Source of the DNA: Mesorhizobium sp. NZP2298
Lineage (GTDB): Bacteria > Pseudomonadota > Alphaproteobacteria > Rhizobiales > Rhizobiaceae
Direction of reading: 5' to 3'
DNA: 64,000 nucleotides
Assembly: GCF_013170825.1 (NCBI RefSeq)
Contig: NZ_CP033365.1
Coordinates: 5,282,001-5,346,000 of the forward strand
The notes under the pieces were generated by a model, which had not been told where the DNA came from, searched no databases, and saw only the letters and a list, made by a program, of their open reading frames with translations. Of this stretch, positions 8,520 through 16,935 are shown in pieces (position 1 is the stretch's first letter; every line of letters begins with the position of its first letter). A program made the position numbers and the translations under genes.

Positions 8520-10643
8520 ATGACCAAGACTCCCCGATTTCCGATCGTCAGCCCGCCAACATCCGAGAAGCGGCCGGTTTCCGATACCCATCACGGCATC
8601 ACGCGAACCGATGAGTACGCGTGGCTGCGAGCCGACAACTGGCAGGAGATGTTCAGGGATTCTTCCCTGCTCGATGCGGGCATCCGCGCCGAACTCGAAG
8701 CCGAAAACACCTATCAGTCGAAGCTGATGGCCGACACGTCGGACCTGCAGAAGCAGCTTTTCAAAGAAATGAAAGGCCGTATCAAGGAAGACGATTCATC
8801 CGTTCCCATGAAGGACGGGCCCTATGCCTATGGTTCTTCCTTCAAGCTCGGCGGCGAGCAGCCGCGCTATTTCCGCATGCCGCGCGACGGCGGGCCTGAG
8901 CAGATCCTGCTCGACGGCGACATGGAGGCGGAAGGCAAAGCCTATTTCCGGCTTGGCGGTGTCGACCATTCGGCCGATCACGGCAAGCTGTTGTGGGCCT
9001 TCGACGACAAGGGTTCCGAGTTCTACACGCTGCGCGTGCGCGACCTTGCCGACGGCAAGGAACTGGCCGACCAGATTCCCGCTACCGGCGGTTCGGGTGT
9101 GTGGAACGCGGGCAATGACGGGTTCTTCTACACGCGCCTCGACCCCAACCACCGGCCGTCAAAGGTGCTGTTCCACGCACTGGGACAAGACCCTGAAAAC
9201 GACCGCCTGATCTATGAGGAAACCGACCCCGGTTTCTTCATGAATGTCGACGGCACCCGCAACAACCAATGGATCATGATCGGCATCAACGATCACGAGA
9301 CCTCGGAATACCGACTGTTGAGCGCCAGCGATTCGTTTGCCGAACCCAGGCTGGTGTCGGCGCGCGAAACCGGGCTTCAGTATGAGTTGGAGGAAGGCGG
9401 CGACGTCTTCTTCATCCTGACCAATGCGGACGGCGCGAAGGACTTCAAGATCATGACGGCGCCGGCAAGCGATCCGGTTCGCGCCAACTGGCGGGAGCTG
9501 GTTCCGCATGAGCCGGGCCGGCTGATTCTGTCGGTGATCGGGTTCAAGGACCATATGGTCCGGCTTGAGCGCAAGGAGGGCCTGCCTCGCATCGTCGTGC
9601 GCGATCGCGCCAGTGGTGAGGAGCACCTGATTTCCTTAGACGAGGAAGCCTTCTCGCTCGGCCTGTCGGGTTCTTATGAATACGACACCGAAATCATGCG
9701 CTTCTCCTACTCGTCGATGACGACGCCGGCGCAAGTGTTCGACTACAATATGCGCACCCGCGAGCGGGTGTTGCTCAAGACCCAGGAAGTGCCGTCCGGC
9801 CATGATGCGGACCATTATGTCACCAGGCGGCTGATGGCGCCCGCCGCCGATGGCGAACTGGTGCCGATCTCGCTTCTGCACCGTCGCGACACGCCGCTGG
9901 ATGGAACCGCACCTTGCCTGCTCTACGGCTACGGCTCCTACGGCATCACCGTGCCGGCCGCCTTCAACACCAACTGCCTGTCGCTGGTCGACCGCGGCTT
10001 CGTCTACGCCATCGCCCATGTCCGCGGCGGCAAGGACAAGGGCTATGGCTGGTACGATGACGGCAAGCGGGCGCACAAGATGAACACCTTCACGGATTTC
10101 ATCGCCTGTGCGCGCCACCTCGTCGCCGAGCGCTATACCGCGCACGACCGCATGGTCGCGCAAGGCGGCTCGGCCGGCGGCATGCTGATGGGCGCCGTCG
10201 CCAACATGGCGCCGGACTGCTTTGGCGGTATCGTCGCCGAGGTTCCCTTCGTCGACGTGCTCACCACCATGCTCGACGCGACCCTGCCGCTGACGCCGCC
10301 GGAATGGCCGGAATGGGGCAATCCGATCGCGTCCGCCGACGACTACCGGACGATCGCCGCCTATTCGCCCTACGACAATGTCGCGGCACTCGACTATCCG
10401 CCGATCCTGGCGCTTGCCGGCCTCACCGATCCGCGCGTCACCTATTGGGAGCCGGCCAAATGGGTGGCGCGGCTGCGCGACCGCAAGAGCGGCGACAATC
10501 CGGTGCTGTTCAAGATCAACATGGATTCCGGCCATGCCGGTGCGTCCGGCCGGTTCTCACGCCTGGAAGAGATCGCCTATACCTATGCCTTCGCGCTTAA
10601 GGTGACGGGCAAGGCGCAGCTTGCCGAGAAGACGCTCAAATGA
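8520..10643 (+). CDS. ptrB: Oligopeptidase B (S9 family serine peptidase)
   Basis: A 707-residue cytosolic serine peptidase that cleaves short peptides after basic residues. The N-terminal beta-propeller (about 75-420) restricts access; the C-terminal alpha/beta-hydrolase domain carries the catalytic triad Ser551 (GGSAGGML), Asp637 (GLTDPRV) and His672 (DSGHAGASGR). The DEYAWLR and GGKDKGYGWYDDGKR segments are typical of oligopeptidase B. The length is normal. The stop overlaps the following LysE-type exporter gene by 4 bp (ATGA), so peptide hydrolysis and amino-acid export may be linked, an inference from position only. Confidence 0.92.
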   Translation: MTKTPRFPIVSPPTSEKRPVSDTHHGITRTDEYAWLRADNWQEMFRDSSLLDAGIRAELEAENTYQSKLMADTSDLQKQLFKEMKGRIKEDDSSVPMKDGPYAYGSSFKLGGEQPRYFRMPRDGGPEQILLDGDMEAEGKAYFRLGGVDHSADHGKLLWAFDDKGSEFYTLRVRDLADGKELADQIPATGGSGVWNAGNDGFFYTRLDPNHRPSKVLFHALGQDPENDRLIYEETDPGFFMNVDGTRNNQWIMIGINDHETSEYRLLSASDSFAEPRLVSARETGLQYELEEGGDVFFILTNADGAKDFKIMTAPASDPVRANWRELVPHEPGRLILSVIGFKDHMVRLERKEGLPRIVVRDRASGEEHLISLDEEAFSLGLSGSYEYDTEIMRFSYSSMTTPAQVFDYNMRTRERVLLKTQEVPSGHDADHYVTRRLMAPAADGELVPISLLHRRDTPLDGTAPCLLYGYGSYGITVPAAFNTNCLSLVDRGFVYAIAHVRGGKDKGYGWYDDGKRAHKMNTFTDFIACARHLVAERYTAHDRMVAQGGSAGGMLMGAVANMAPDCFGGIVAEVPFVDVLTTMLDATLPLTPPEWPEWGNPIASADDYRTIAAYSPYDNVAALDYPPILALAGLTDPRVTYWEPAKWVARLRDRKSGDNPVLFKINMDSGHAGASGRFSRLEEIAYTYAFALKVTGKAQLAEKTLK

Positions 10644-11266
10644 TCGATCTGTCCACGTTGATTGCCTATATCGCCGTCGTGCTCGGCTTTGTCTTTATCC
10701 CGGGCCCGGCCACGCTGTTGACGATCGCCCGGGCAACGAGTTCGGGAACAAAGGTCGGGATCGCGACTGGCGCTGGGATCGCGGCCGGCGACATATTTCA
10801 TACTGTCATGGCGATGGTCGGTATCTCAGCGATCATCGCCACGTCGGCGACGCTGTTCAGCATCGTAAAATATATCGGCGCGGCCTACCTCGTCTACCTT
10901 GGCATTCGCGCCATCATCGAGAAAACGCCGGCCGATCCCTCTGCCGGCGCGCTCGCTATCTCCGCCGGCAAGGCGTTTCGGCAGGCTGTCCTGACCGAAG
11001 TGCTCAACCCCAAGACCGCGCTGTTTTTCCTGGCATTCCTGCCTCAGTTCGTGCGACCCGAAAACGGAACGGTCATGCTTCAATTGGCCGTATTGGGAGT
11101 TGTCTTCGTCGTGCTCGGTCTTTTCAGCACGGTCGTCTTTGCCGTGAGCGCCGGTCGCCTCGGCAGTTTCCTGCGCCGAAATCCGACCGTGCTGAAATGG
11201 CAGGGCAAGATTGTCGGCGGCATCTATTGTGCCTTGGGCGTCCGCCTGGCCTTGCAGCAACGCTGA
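10640..11266 (+). CDS. LysE-family amino-acid exporter
   Basis: A 208-residue inner-membrane protein with about six hydrophobic helices. It has the LysE/RhtB signature FIPGPATLLTIARATSSGTKVG near residues 17-38, and the later FRQAVLTEVLNPKTALFFLAFLPQF segment with the conserved LNPK. Family members export amino acids such as lysine, threonine or homoserine lactones by proton exchange; the substrate cannot be read from sequence. It starts within the last codons of the oligopeptidase gene (4-bp overlap), indicating translational coupling: amino acids released from peptides might be exported by it. Confidence 0.88.
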   Translation: MIDLSTLIAYIAVVLGFVFIPGPATLLTIARATSSGTKVGIATGAGIAAGDIFHTVMAMVGISAIIATSATLFSIVKYIGAAYLVYLGIRAIIEKTPADPSAGALAISAGKAFRQAVLTEVLNPKTALFFLAFLPQFVRPENGTVMLQLAVLGVVFVVLGLFSTVVFAVSAGRLGSFLRRNPTVLKWQGKIVGGIYCALGVRLALQQR

Positions 11267-11421
11267 GGGCTCGGGACAGCACGTTCACTTTTGGGTTCGG
11301 CGATCATGACTTTTTTGAATTCCGCTTTGCTCATTTGCGCTCGCAATTGTACCAGCCCCGCGCTAACCAGTGCGCGGCTTTTCGCAAGCCGCGCTTGCCA
11401 TCTTTGCTACTGGGGTATGCT

Positions 11422-11811
11422 ATGCTGCTCGTCGACGTCTATCTCGACAAATCGCCGATCCAGGGCATCGGCGTCTTTGCCAAGCACCACATCCCCAAGG
11501 GCACGCTGATCTGGAAGCTCGATCCCCGCTTCGACCGGATCATCGACGTCGAGACCTATGAGGGCGAAACCGGGCCGGTGAAGAACTATCTCGACCGCTA
11601 TTCCTACCCGGACCGGCGCGATCCTGCCTATATCGTCTTCGAAGCCGACGACGCCCGCTACATGAACCATGATGACGAGCCGAATTGCGATGTCTCCTCA
11701 CCCGAGGAAACCTTTGCGCTGCGCGACATCGCACCCGGCGAGGAACTGACCTGCAACTACAATCTTTTCTTCGAGGCCGGCTTCGATTTCCTCGGCGATC
11801 GGCACCTCTAG
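11422..11811 (+). CDS. Small SET-domain protein
   Basis: A 129-residue protein that is essentially one SET domain, the fold of protein-lysine methyltransferases that use S-adenosylmethionine. Visible motifs are GIGVFAKHHIPKGTLI at the N-terminus, the core YMNHDDEPNCDV (NHxxxPNC) and GEELTCNYNLFFE (the GEELxxxY motif with the catalytic tyrosine). There is no pre-SET or post-SET cysteine cluster. GGGG lies 6 bases before the ATG; the frame is open far upstream but those codons belong to the LysE gene in another frame. Bacterial SET proteins of this size are poorly characterised, and substrate is unknown. Confidence 0.85.
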   Translation: MLLVDVYLDKSPIQGIGVFAKHHIPKGTLIWKLDPRFDRIIDVETYEGETGPVKNYLDRYSYPDRRDPAYIVFEADDARYMNHDDEPNCDVSSPEETFALRDIAPGEELTCNYNLFFEAGFDFLGDRHL

Positions 11812-11817
11812 TCGATA

Positions 11818-12768
11818 TCAGTTCGCCGGTTTCTTGCGCGCGGGATAACCGTTCGGGTGCGGCGGTACTGCCTTGAGATAGGCGGCGATTGCTGCACGAT
11901 CCCCCGCAGTCAGCTCGGCCATGTTACGCTGCACGTCGACCATGGCGCCGCCGACGGAATCGAAGTCGGGCGTGAAGCCGGTTTCGAGATAGTTGGCTAT
12001 ATCGGCTTCCGACCAGTTGGCGATGCCGCCCTTGCCCGATGTGATGTTCGGTACGACGCCCGAGCCCTCCGCGGCCACGGCACCGGCCAGCCACTCGCTT
12101 TTCTTCGTCCCGCCCGCGAAATCACGCGGCGTGTGGCATTCGCCGCAATGGCCGGGTCCTTCGACCAGATAGCGGCCGGCCATGACCGGATCGGGCGTGC
12201 CATCGTGCAAGGCAATGACAGGCTGATCGCTGAGATAGAGCCGCTTCCACAGGCCGATGCCACGGCGGATGTTGAACGGGAATGCCAGCGTATTGGCCGG
12301 TGCCTTGCCGGCGACCGCGGGCAGCGTCTTCAGGAAGGCATAGAGATCGGCAATGTCAGACGGCTTCATGCGGGCGTAGGACGCGTAGGGAAAGGCCGGA
12401 TAGAAATGCTCGCCAGACGGCGACACGCCCTTGAGCATGGCGTTGGCGAGATCCTCGACCGACCATGCGCCGATGCCGTCCTTGGGATCTTGCGAAATGT
12501 TGGGCGGAACGAAGGTGCCGAACGGCGTTTTGAGTTCGAGGCCGCCCACCAGTTGAAGCCGCGCATCGCCCTGCGAGCCGGGCTTTGCGTGGCAGGATGT
12601 GCAGCCGCCGGCATAGAAAATGCGCTTGCCCCGGCTAGCGTCGCCCGGCCCGAGTTGCGCCAGGGCCGTCGTATCCAGCCTGACCGGCGCCGACAAAAGC
12701 CAACCGCCGGCCGCGCCGACGCCGCCCAGAACGAGGGCCGCGCCGACGAGCTTCTTCAGCCATGCCAT
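11818..12768 (-). CDS. Diheme c-type cytochrome
   Basis: A 316-residue, membrane-anchored diheme cytochrome c. Residues 5-27 form an uncleaved signal anchor, placing the hemes in the periplasm. The two heme-attachment motifs are CTSCH (first domain) and CGECH (second domain), each followed by a distal methionine candidate. It resembles the cytochrome c subunits that pass electrons from periplasmic dehydrogenases to the respiratory chain, but no dehydrogenase gene is adjacent. It lies 7 bp downstream of the cytochrome c556 gene and the two probably form an operon, so they may exchange electrons. Confidence 0.88.
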   Translation of the reverse strand: MAWLKKLVGAALVLGGVGAAGGWLLSAPVRLDTTALAQLGPGDASRGKRIFYAGGCTSCHAKPGSQGDARLQLVGGLELKTPFGTFVPPNISQDPKDGIGAWSVEDLANAMLKGVSPSGEHFYPAFPYASYARMKPSDIADLYAFLKTLPAVAGKAPANTLAFPFNIRRGIGLWKRLYLSDQPVIALHDGTPDPVMAGRYLVEGPGHCGECHTPRDFAGGTKKSEWLAGAVAAEGSGVVPNITSGKGGIANWSEADIANYLETGFTPDFDSVGGAMVDVQRNMAELTAGDRAAIAAYLKAVPPHPNGYPARKKPAN

Positions 12769-12775
12769 CAGGCAA

Positions 12776-13213
12776 TCAGCCCTTCTTGATCCTGTAGCCC
12801 TGATGGCAGGCGCCGCAATCCGAGCCGAGGGTGCCGACTTGCGCCTTCAGCGCGTCGATATCGGCGGGAGCCGCGGCGACCGCGGCCTTGACGTCGGCGA
12901 GATATTTGTCCTCGGCGGCCTTGAAGCCCGCCGTGTCTTCCCAGATCTTCGGCCCGGCCGTGGTGTCGCCGGTATCGCTGCCTTTCGGGAACAAGGCATC
13001 GACGTCGAACTTCTCGGCATTCGCCTGCAGCGCCTGCAACTGCGTCAGCACGGCAGCGGCATCAAAGGGCTCATCGCCCTTGACCACTTTCGACAGGCCG
13101 CCGACGATCTTTCCGCGCTCCTTCATCAGAGCCTGCCGGTCGAGGATCGGATCGGCAAAGGCCGCCGAACCGGCGAAGGCGAGCGTTGAGATGGCGATGA
13201 CAAGCTTTCTCAT
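12776..13213 (-). CDS. Cytochrome c556 / cytochrome c-prime family
   Basis: A 145-residue periplasmic cytochrome. A cleavable signal peptide (about 1-20, ending AAFA) is followed by a four-helix bundle with the single heme motif CGACHQGYR near the C-terminus, the hallmark of the class II cytochrome c / c-prime family. It is the first gene of a two-gene unit with the diheme cytochrome 7 bp downstream. The ATG has GGAG at good spacing. Function is probably periplasmic electron transfer; a gas-binding role, as in cytochrome c-prime, cannot be excluded. Confidence 0.9.
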   Translation of the reverse strand: MRKLVIAISTLAFAGSAAFADPILDRQALMKERGKIVGGLSKVVKGDEPFDAAAVLTQLQALQANAEKFDVDALFPKGSDTGDTTAGPKIWEDTAGFKAAEDKYLADVKAAVAAAPADIDALKAQVGTLGSDCGACHQGYRIKKG

Positions 13214-13341
13214 TCATTTGGCTCCATGATGAAGGCATTTCAGGACAGGTCGTTAACGGATGTCGCGGACGGATTATTCCCTTCCTTCGACCGATTTTGC
13301 CGAACGGTGAGTGACTGGAGACCTCGGCTCCCAAAAAGAAA

Positions 13342-13361
13342 AGCCCCGGAATGCCGGGGCT
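13342..13361 (-). terminator. Intrinsic terminator of sodB
   Basis: An 8-bp GC-rich perfect stem (AGCCCCGG/CCGGGGCT) closes a 4-base loop. In minus-strand orientation it is followed by TTTTCTTTTT. It lies 14 bp after the sodB stop and is a textbook rho-independent terminator. Confidence 0.9.
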
Positions 13362-13375
13362 CTTCTGCGGGTCGA

Positions 13376-13972
13376 TCAAGCTTTTTCGTACAATTCCAGC
13401 ACGTGATCCCAGTTGATCAGGCTGTCGACGAACGCCTCGAGATATTTCGGGCGCGCGTTGCGGTAGTCGATGTAATAGGAATGCTCCCAGACATCGACGC
13501 CGAGGATCGGCGAGGCGCCATGAACGAGCGGGTTCTCGCCGTTCGGCGTCTTCGAGATCGCCAGCTTGCCGTCCTTGACCGAAACCCAGGCCCAGCCCGA
13601 ACCGAACTGTGTCGTGCCGGCCGCGATGAAGTCGGCCTTGAACTTGTCGTAGCCGCCGAGATCGCTGTCGAAAGCCTTCTGCAGCGCGCCAGGCAACTTG
13701 TTGCCGCCGCCGCCCTTCTTCATCCACTTCCAGAAATGGATGTGGTTGTAATGCTGCGCGGCATTGTTGAAGAGGCCGGCATTCTTGCCGAACGACTGCT
13801 TGACCACCTCTTCGACCGACAGATCGCCAAGGCCCGCCTCGGCGGCCAGCTTGTTGCCGTTGTCGACATAGGCCTTGTGGTGCTTGTCGTGGTGATACTC
13901 CAGCGTCTCTTTCGACATGTAAGGCTGCAAGGCCTCGTAGTCATAGGGCAGAGCGGGCAATTCAAAAGCCAT
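13376..13972 (-). CDS. sodB: Superoxide dismutase, Fe-type
   Basis: A 198-residue cytoplasmic superoxide dismutase converting superoxide to hydrogen peroxide and oxygen. Metal ligands are visible in HHDKHHKAYVDN, NNAAQHYNHIHFW and DVWEHSYYIDYRNARPKYLE (Asp and His ligands). The NNAAQ segment carries the glutamine characteristic of Fe-type enzymes, rather than the Gly of Mn types, although cambialistic behaviour is possible. A promoter-like GGAAC-N19-TT sequence for the general stress sigma factor lies 71 bp upstream and a strong terminator follows, so it is probably a single-gene, stress-linked unit. Confidence 0.95.
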   Translation of the reverse strand: MAFELPALPYDYEALQPYMSKETLEYHHDKHHKAYVDNGNKLAAEAGLGDLSVEEVVKQSFGKNAGLFNNAAQHYNHIHFWKWMKKGGGGNKLPGALQKAFDSDLGGYDKFKADFIAAGTTQFGSGWAWVSVKDGKLAISKTPNGENPLVHGASPILGVDVWEHSYYIDYRNARPKYLEAFVDSLINWDHVLELYEKA

Positions 13973-14042
13973 GGGTAGTACTCCCTCGTGGAAAAATCCG
14001 GTGTCGATACCGGATTAAGATAGGTCTGGATTGAGCTGGAAC

Positions 14043-14068
14043 AACTCCGGAAGTGAAGCGCCGGTTCC
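14043..14068 (-). promoter_or_regulatory. Candidate EcfG-type promoter of sodB
   Basis: Reading the minus strand, GGAAC is followed after 19 bases by TT (ending AGTT), matching the general-stress sigma factor consensus GGAAC-N18/19-TT known from rhizobia. It points at sodB, with the -10 about 70 bp upstream of the start codon. Control of an SOD by the general stress response is biologically sensible, but the -10 element is short and chance matches occur. Confidence 0.4.
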
Positions 14069-14085
14069 CTTTCTAAGCGGGTTCC

Positions 14086-14108
14086 GGAAAACTGTCACAC
14101 GGTTTTCC
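14086..14108 (-). repeat. Hairpin repeat after the aminotransferase gene
   Basis: GGAAAACTGT and ACGGTTTTCC pair in a 10-bp stem with one G-T wobble around a CAC loop, 42 bp past the aminotransferase stop. The motif (GTTCCGGAAAAC...GTTTTCC) resembles short palindromic repeats scattered through Mesorhizobium genomes as I recall them; compare the element at 55919-55967. It may act as a weak terminator or mRNA end stabiliser. Confidence 0.5.
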
Positions 14109-14149
14109 TGCGGTGAGAAGTGCAGCGACAAAAAGGCCGGACTGGCGCG

Positions 14150-15028
14150 TCAGCCAGCCGATTTCGAATGCGCCCATTCCCAATAGAGCTCACGCGCCTT
14201 CTTGGCCACCGGTCCGGGTTGCAGGTTGCGATCCTCGATGCGCGTGATCGGCACCACCTTGGAGTGGTTGCCGGTCGAAAAGATCTCGTCCGCTTCGAGG
14301 AAATCGCGTACCGACAAGGTCTTTTCGGTGGCTTTGAAGCCATACTCACCGAGCAGATTTATCGTGCGCGAACGCGTGATTCCGGACAGGAAGGTGCCGT
14401 TCGGCGCCGGCGTAAAGACATGTCCATCCTTGACCAGGAAAATGTTCGAGGTCCCGGTCTCGGCGACGTTGCCAAGCATGTCCAGAACCAGCGCATTGTC
14501 GAAGCCGCGCATCTTGGCTTCGAGGATGGCGCGGCCATTGTTGGGATAAAGGCATCCGGCCTTGGCATTGGTCGGCATGGTTTCGATCGTCGGGCGCCGG
14601 AACGGCGACACCGTCACCGAAAAGCCGGACGGCGAGATCATCGGCGATTCATAAAGGCAGAGGCAGAAACGGGTCGATGCGGGATCGGCCGGCACGCCCA
14701 TGTAGCCGCCATGCTCGGCCCAGTACATCGGCCTGATATAGACCGCCGTCTTGCCGTCGAACTTCTTCAGCCCGTCCCAGGTCAGCCCGATGATCTGTTC
14801 GGGCGTCATGTTCGGCTTGAGGCCAAGCGCGATCGCCGAGGCGTTCACCCGCCTGGCATGGAGGTCGAGGTCGGGCGCTACGCCTTCGAACCAGCGCGCC
14901 CCGTCGAACACGCTGGTGCCGAGCCACATCGCATGGCTGCGCGGCCCCAGTATGGCGACATTGCCCTCGTACCAGTCCCCGTCGACGAAGGTCCATGTCG
15001 CGGATTGCGCCGCTGCCGCCAGTGTCAT
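14150..15028 (-). CDS. Class IV aminotransferase (branched-chain type)
   Basis: A 292-residue pyridoxal-phosphate enzyme of fold type IV, the family of branched-chain amino-acid aminotransferases (IlvE) that interconvert Leu, Ile and Val with their keto acids. Visible signatures: the N-terminal SHAMWLGTSVFDGARWFEG, the presumptive PLP lysine in TNAKAGCLYPNNGRA, and the late signature EADEIFSTGNHSKVVPITRI. The DEIFSTGN region departs from the classical DEVFxTGTA, so a D-amino-acid or beta-amino-acid specificity is possible. The length is normal. GGACAACGC precedes the ATG. It stands alone, divergent from the haloacid dehalogenase gene. Confidence 0.85.
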   Translation of the reverse strand: MTLAAAAQSATWTFVDGDWYEGNVAILGPRSHAMWLGTSVFDGARWFEGVAPDLDLHARRVNASAIALGLKPNMTPEQIIGLTWDGLKKFDGKTAVYIRPMYWAEHGGYMGVPADPASTRFCLCLYESPMISPSGFSVTVSPFRRPTIETMPTNAKAGCLYPNNGRAILEAKMRGFDNALVLDMLGNVAETGTSNIFLVKDGHVFTPAPNGTFLSGITRSRTINLLGEYGFKATEKTLSVRDFLEADEIFSTGNHSKVVPITRIEDRNLQPGPVAKKARELYWEWAHSKSAG

Positions 15029-15183
15029 TGCGTTGTCCCGTTCCAGTCAATGTTGTGTGACAACATTGGATGATGCTTTGGCCACCGCCGTCAACGGGCA
15101 TCGGGGAGTTTTGTTGAGGCCAGCGGCGGGCCCGGTGCAATCAAGGCTTGCACCGCGCCCCGCCTCGCCTCAAAACTGTCGCC

Positions 15184-15843
15184 ATGCAATACGCCGCCTA
15201 TGTTTTCGACGCCTACGGCACACTGTTCGACGTGCATGCCGCCGTGCGCCGCCATGCCGACCGGATCGGGCCGGACGGCCAGTTGCTGTCGGAGATCTGG
15301 CGCGCCAAGCAGCTCGAATATTCCTGGGTGCGTACGCTGATGGGCGCCTATGCTGATTTCTGGCAACTGACCGAGCAGGCGCTCGACTTCGCCTTGCGCA
15401 AGGTCCCGTCGGCCGATTCAAGCCTGAAGGCTAAGCTTCTCGAAGCCTACTGGCGACTGGATTGCTATCCTGAGGTGCCGGCCGTGCTGAAGGCGCTCAA
15501 GGCCTCGGGAGCCAGGCTGGCGATCCTCTCCAACGGCTCGCCCGAAATGCTGGAAGCGGCCGTCAAGTCCGCCGCGCTCGACCAGGTTCTGGACGACATC
15601 TATTCCGTCGACGCGGTGCGCCGCTTCAAGACCGATCCGGCGGTCTACGACATGGTCGCCACCGGCTGGCGCCTCTATCCCGGCGCTGTGTCCTTCCAGT
15701 CCTCCAATCGCTGGGACATTGCGGGTGCCACCAAATTCGGCTTCCGCACGGTGTGGATCAACCGTTCCAACCAGCCCGAGGAATATCGGGACTTCCCGCC
15801 AACCCTGATCCTGCCGACCCTCGAAGCCCTGGTCACCGCCTAA
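15184..15843 (+). CDS. Haloacid dehalogenase, type II
   Basis: A 219-residue HAD-superfamily hydrolase of the L-2-haloacid dehalogenase group, which hydrolyses the carbon-halogen bond of (S)-2-haloacids. Motif I is FDAYGTLFD with nucleophile Asp9; motif II is ILSNGSP; the conserved lysine lies in RRFKTDPAVY; and motif III SSNRWDIAGATKFGF matches the SSNxWDxxGA pattern of true dehalogenases rather than phosphatases. A longer upstream reading exists, but the ATG at 15184 places the nucleophile at the usual position. No transporter or regulator is adjacent, so the physiological substrate is open. Confidence 0.88.
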   Translation: MQYAAYVFDAYGTLFDVHAAVRRHADRIGPDGQLLSEIWRAKQLEYSWVRTLMGAYADFWQLTEQALDFALRKVPSADSSLKAKLLEAYWRLDCYPEVPAVLKALKASGARLAILSNGSPEMLEAAVKSAALDQVLDDIYSVDAVRRFKTDPAVYDMVATGWRLYPGAVSFQSSNRWDIAGATKFGFRTVWINRSNQPEEYRDFPPTLILPTLEALVTA

Positions 15844-16019
15844 GTTGTCCATCTGTTGCCCTGCCGCCACAGTGGCGGCGCGGTCACAGCTTCGCCTTTG
15901 TTTGTCCACGTTCGGGCCAGAATCGGAACCGCCTATCGGGCCAGGTGTTGTCAGGCACCTGCAACGGGTGATCGGCGTATTGACGCTTTGTTGCGATTTG
16001 AGTCTTAAAGAAGGCAGTC

Positions 16020-16850
16020 ATGTCCATAACCGAAATCGAATCCTATCGCCTGAGCCGTCGCGGCTTCCTCAACGCCGCAGCATTGGGCGCCGCATCGATC
16101 GCGGTTTCCGCATGCGCCACCACCGGCCCAGGGCCGGTCGAGCCACCGCCGCCGGCCTATGTCGAGCCGCCGCTTGCCGACTATGCGTCGATGTACGCGG
16201 CCGTCAGCGATGGCGGCTTCGACCTGCCGGCCATCCCCGTCGACAGGATCGATCCACAGTTCCTGCGTCAGATCGTTCCCGACCCGACCGGGCAGAAACC
16301 AGGAACCATCGTCGTCGATACAACAGGCCATTTCCTCTATCTGGTTCGCCCGGGCGGTCAGGCCATCCGCTATGGCGTCGGCCTTGGCCGCGCCGGCTTC
16401 GAATGGGCGGGCGACGCTGTCGTCCAATGGAAGCAGAAATGGCCTAAATGGACGCCGCCGGATGAGATGATCGCCCGGCAGCCGGAACTGAAGCAATACA
16501 GCGCCGACAATGGCGGCATGCCCGGCGGCCTCAAGAACCCGCTAGGTGCCCGTGCGCTCTATCTCTTCCAGGGCAATGTGGACACGCTTTACCGCCTGCA
16601 CGGCTCCCCGGAATGGCGCTCGATCGGCAAATCGGTGTCATCGGGCTGCGTGCGCCTGATGAACCAGGACATCATCGACCTCTACGACCGTGTGCCGTCG
16701 AAAAGCCCGGTCATCGTGACCAGCGATGCCAGCCAGCCGATGGTGGCGGCGGCGACCGCGAACCACAAGGCCATCCCGATCGATGCCGGCGTGCCGGACG
16801 GATCTGTCCTGCTCGGCCCCGTCAAAGCGGTCACGAACGCGATCTTCTGA
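16020..16850 (+). CDS. L,D-transpeptidase (YkuD), Tat-exported lipoprotein
   Basis: A 276-residue cell-wall enzyme forming 3-3 peptidoglycan cross-links or attaching lipoproteins. The N-terminus has a twin-arginine motif (SRRGFL, residues 12-17), then a hydrophobic stretch and a lipobox VSAC with Cys32, so it is probably a Tat-exported lipoprotein facing the periplasm. A Pro-rich linker precedes the YkuD domain, with YRLHGSPEW and the catalytic motif SSGCVRL (Cys210), equivalent to HxxxS...SxGCxR/S. AAGG lies 8 bases before the ATG. It is one of the several YkuD proteins typical of rhizobia. Confidence 0.92.
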   Translation: MSITEIESYRLSRRGFLNAAALGAASIAVSACATTGPGPVEPPPPAYVEPPLADYASMYAAVSDGGFDLPAIPVDRIDPQFLRQIVPDPTGQKPGTIVVDTTGHFLYLVRPGGQAIRYGVGLGRAGFEWAGDAVVQWKQKWPKWTPPDEMIARQPELKQYSADNGGMPGGLKNPLGARALYLFQGNVDTLYRLHGSPEWRSIGKSVSSGCVRLMNQDIIDLYDRVPSKSPVIVTSDASQPMVAAATANHKAIPIDAGVPDGSVLLGPVKAVTNAIF

Positions 16851-16877
16851 TCCAGCTTCGCCCAGCGAATATGCTCG

Positions 16878-16907
16878 GCGCCGCGTGTCCAAGGGGACGC
16901 GCGGCGC
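16878..16907. terminator. Strong hairpin between convergent genes
   Basis: A 13-bp GC-rich stem (16878-16890 with 16895-16907, one G-T wobble) with the loop AAGG lies between the convergent stops of the L,D-transpeptidase gene (16850) and the HerA-like gene (16936). No long T-run follows. It could be a bidirectional terminator or one of the genome's palindromic repeats; its arms (GGACGCGCGGCGC) resemble the element at 25701-25740. Confidence 0.55.
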
Positions 16908-16935
16908 TATAAGCATGGACTTTGCTGCACTGGGC

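Noticed and set aside
10621..11421. Long frame extending the SET protein upstream
   Set aside because: Those codons lie out of frame within the LysE gene; the SET domain starts at the ATG at 11422 with GGGG upstream.
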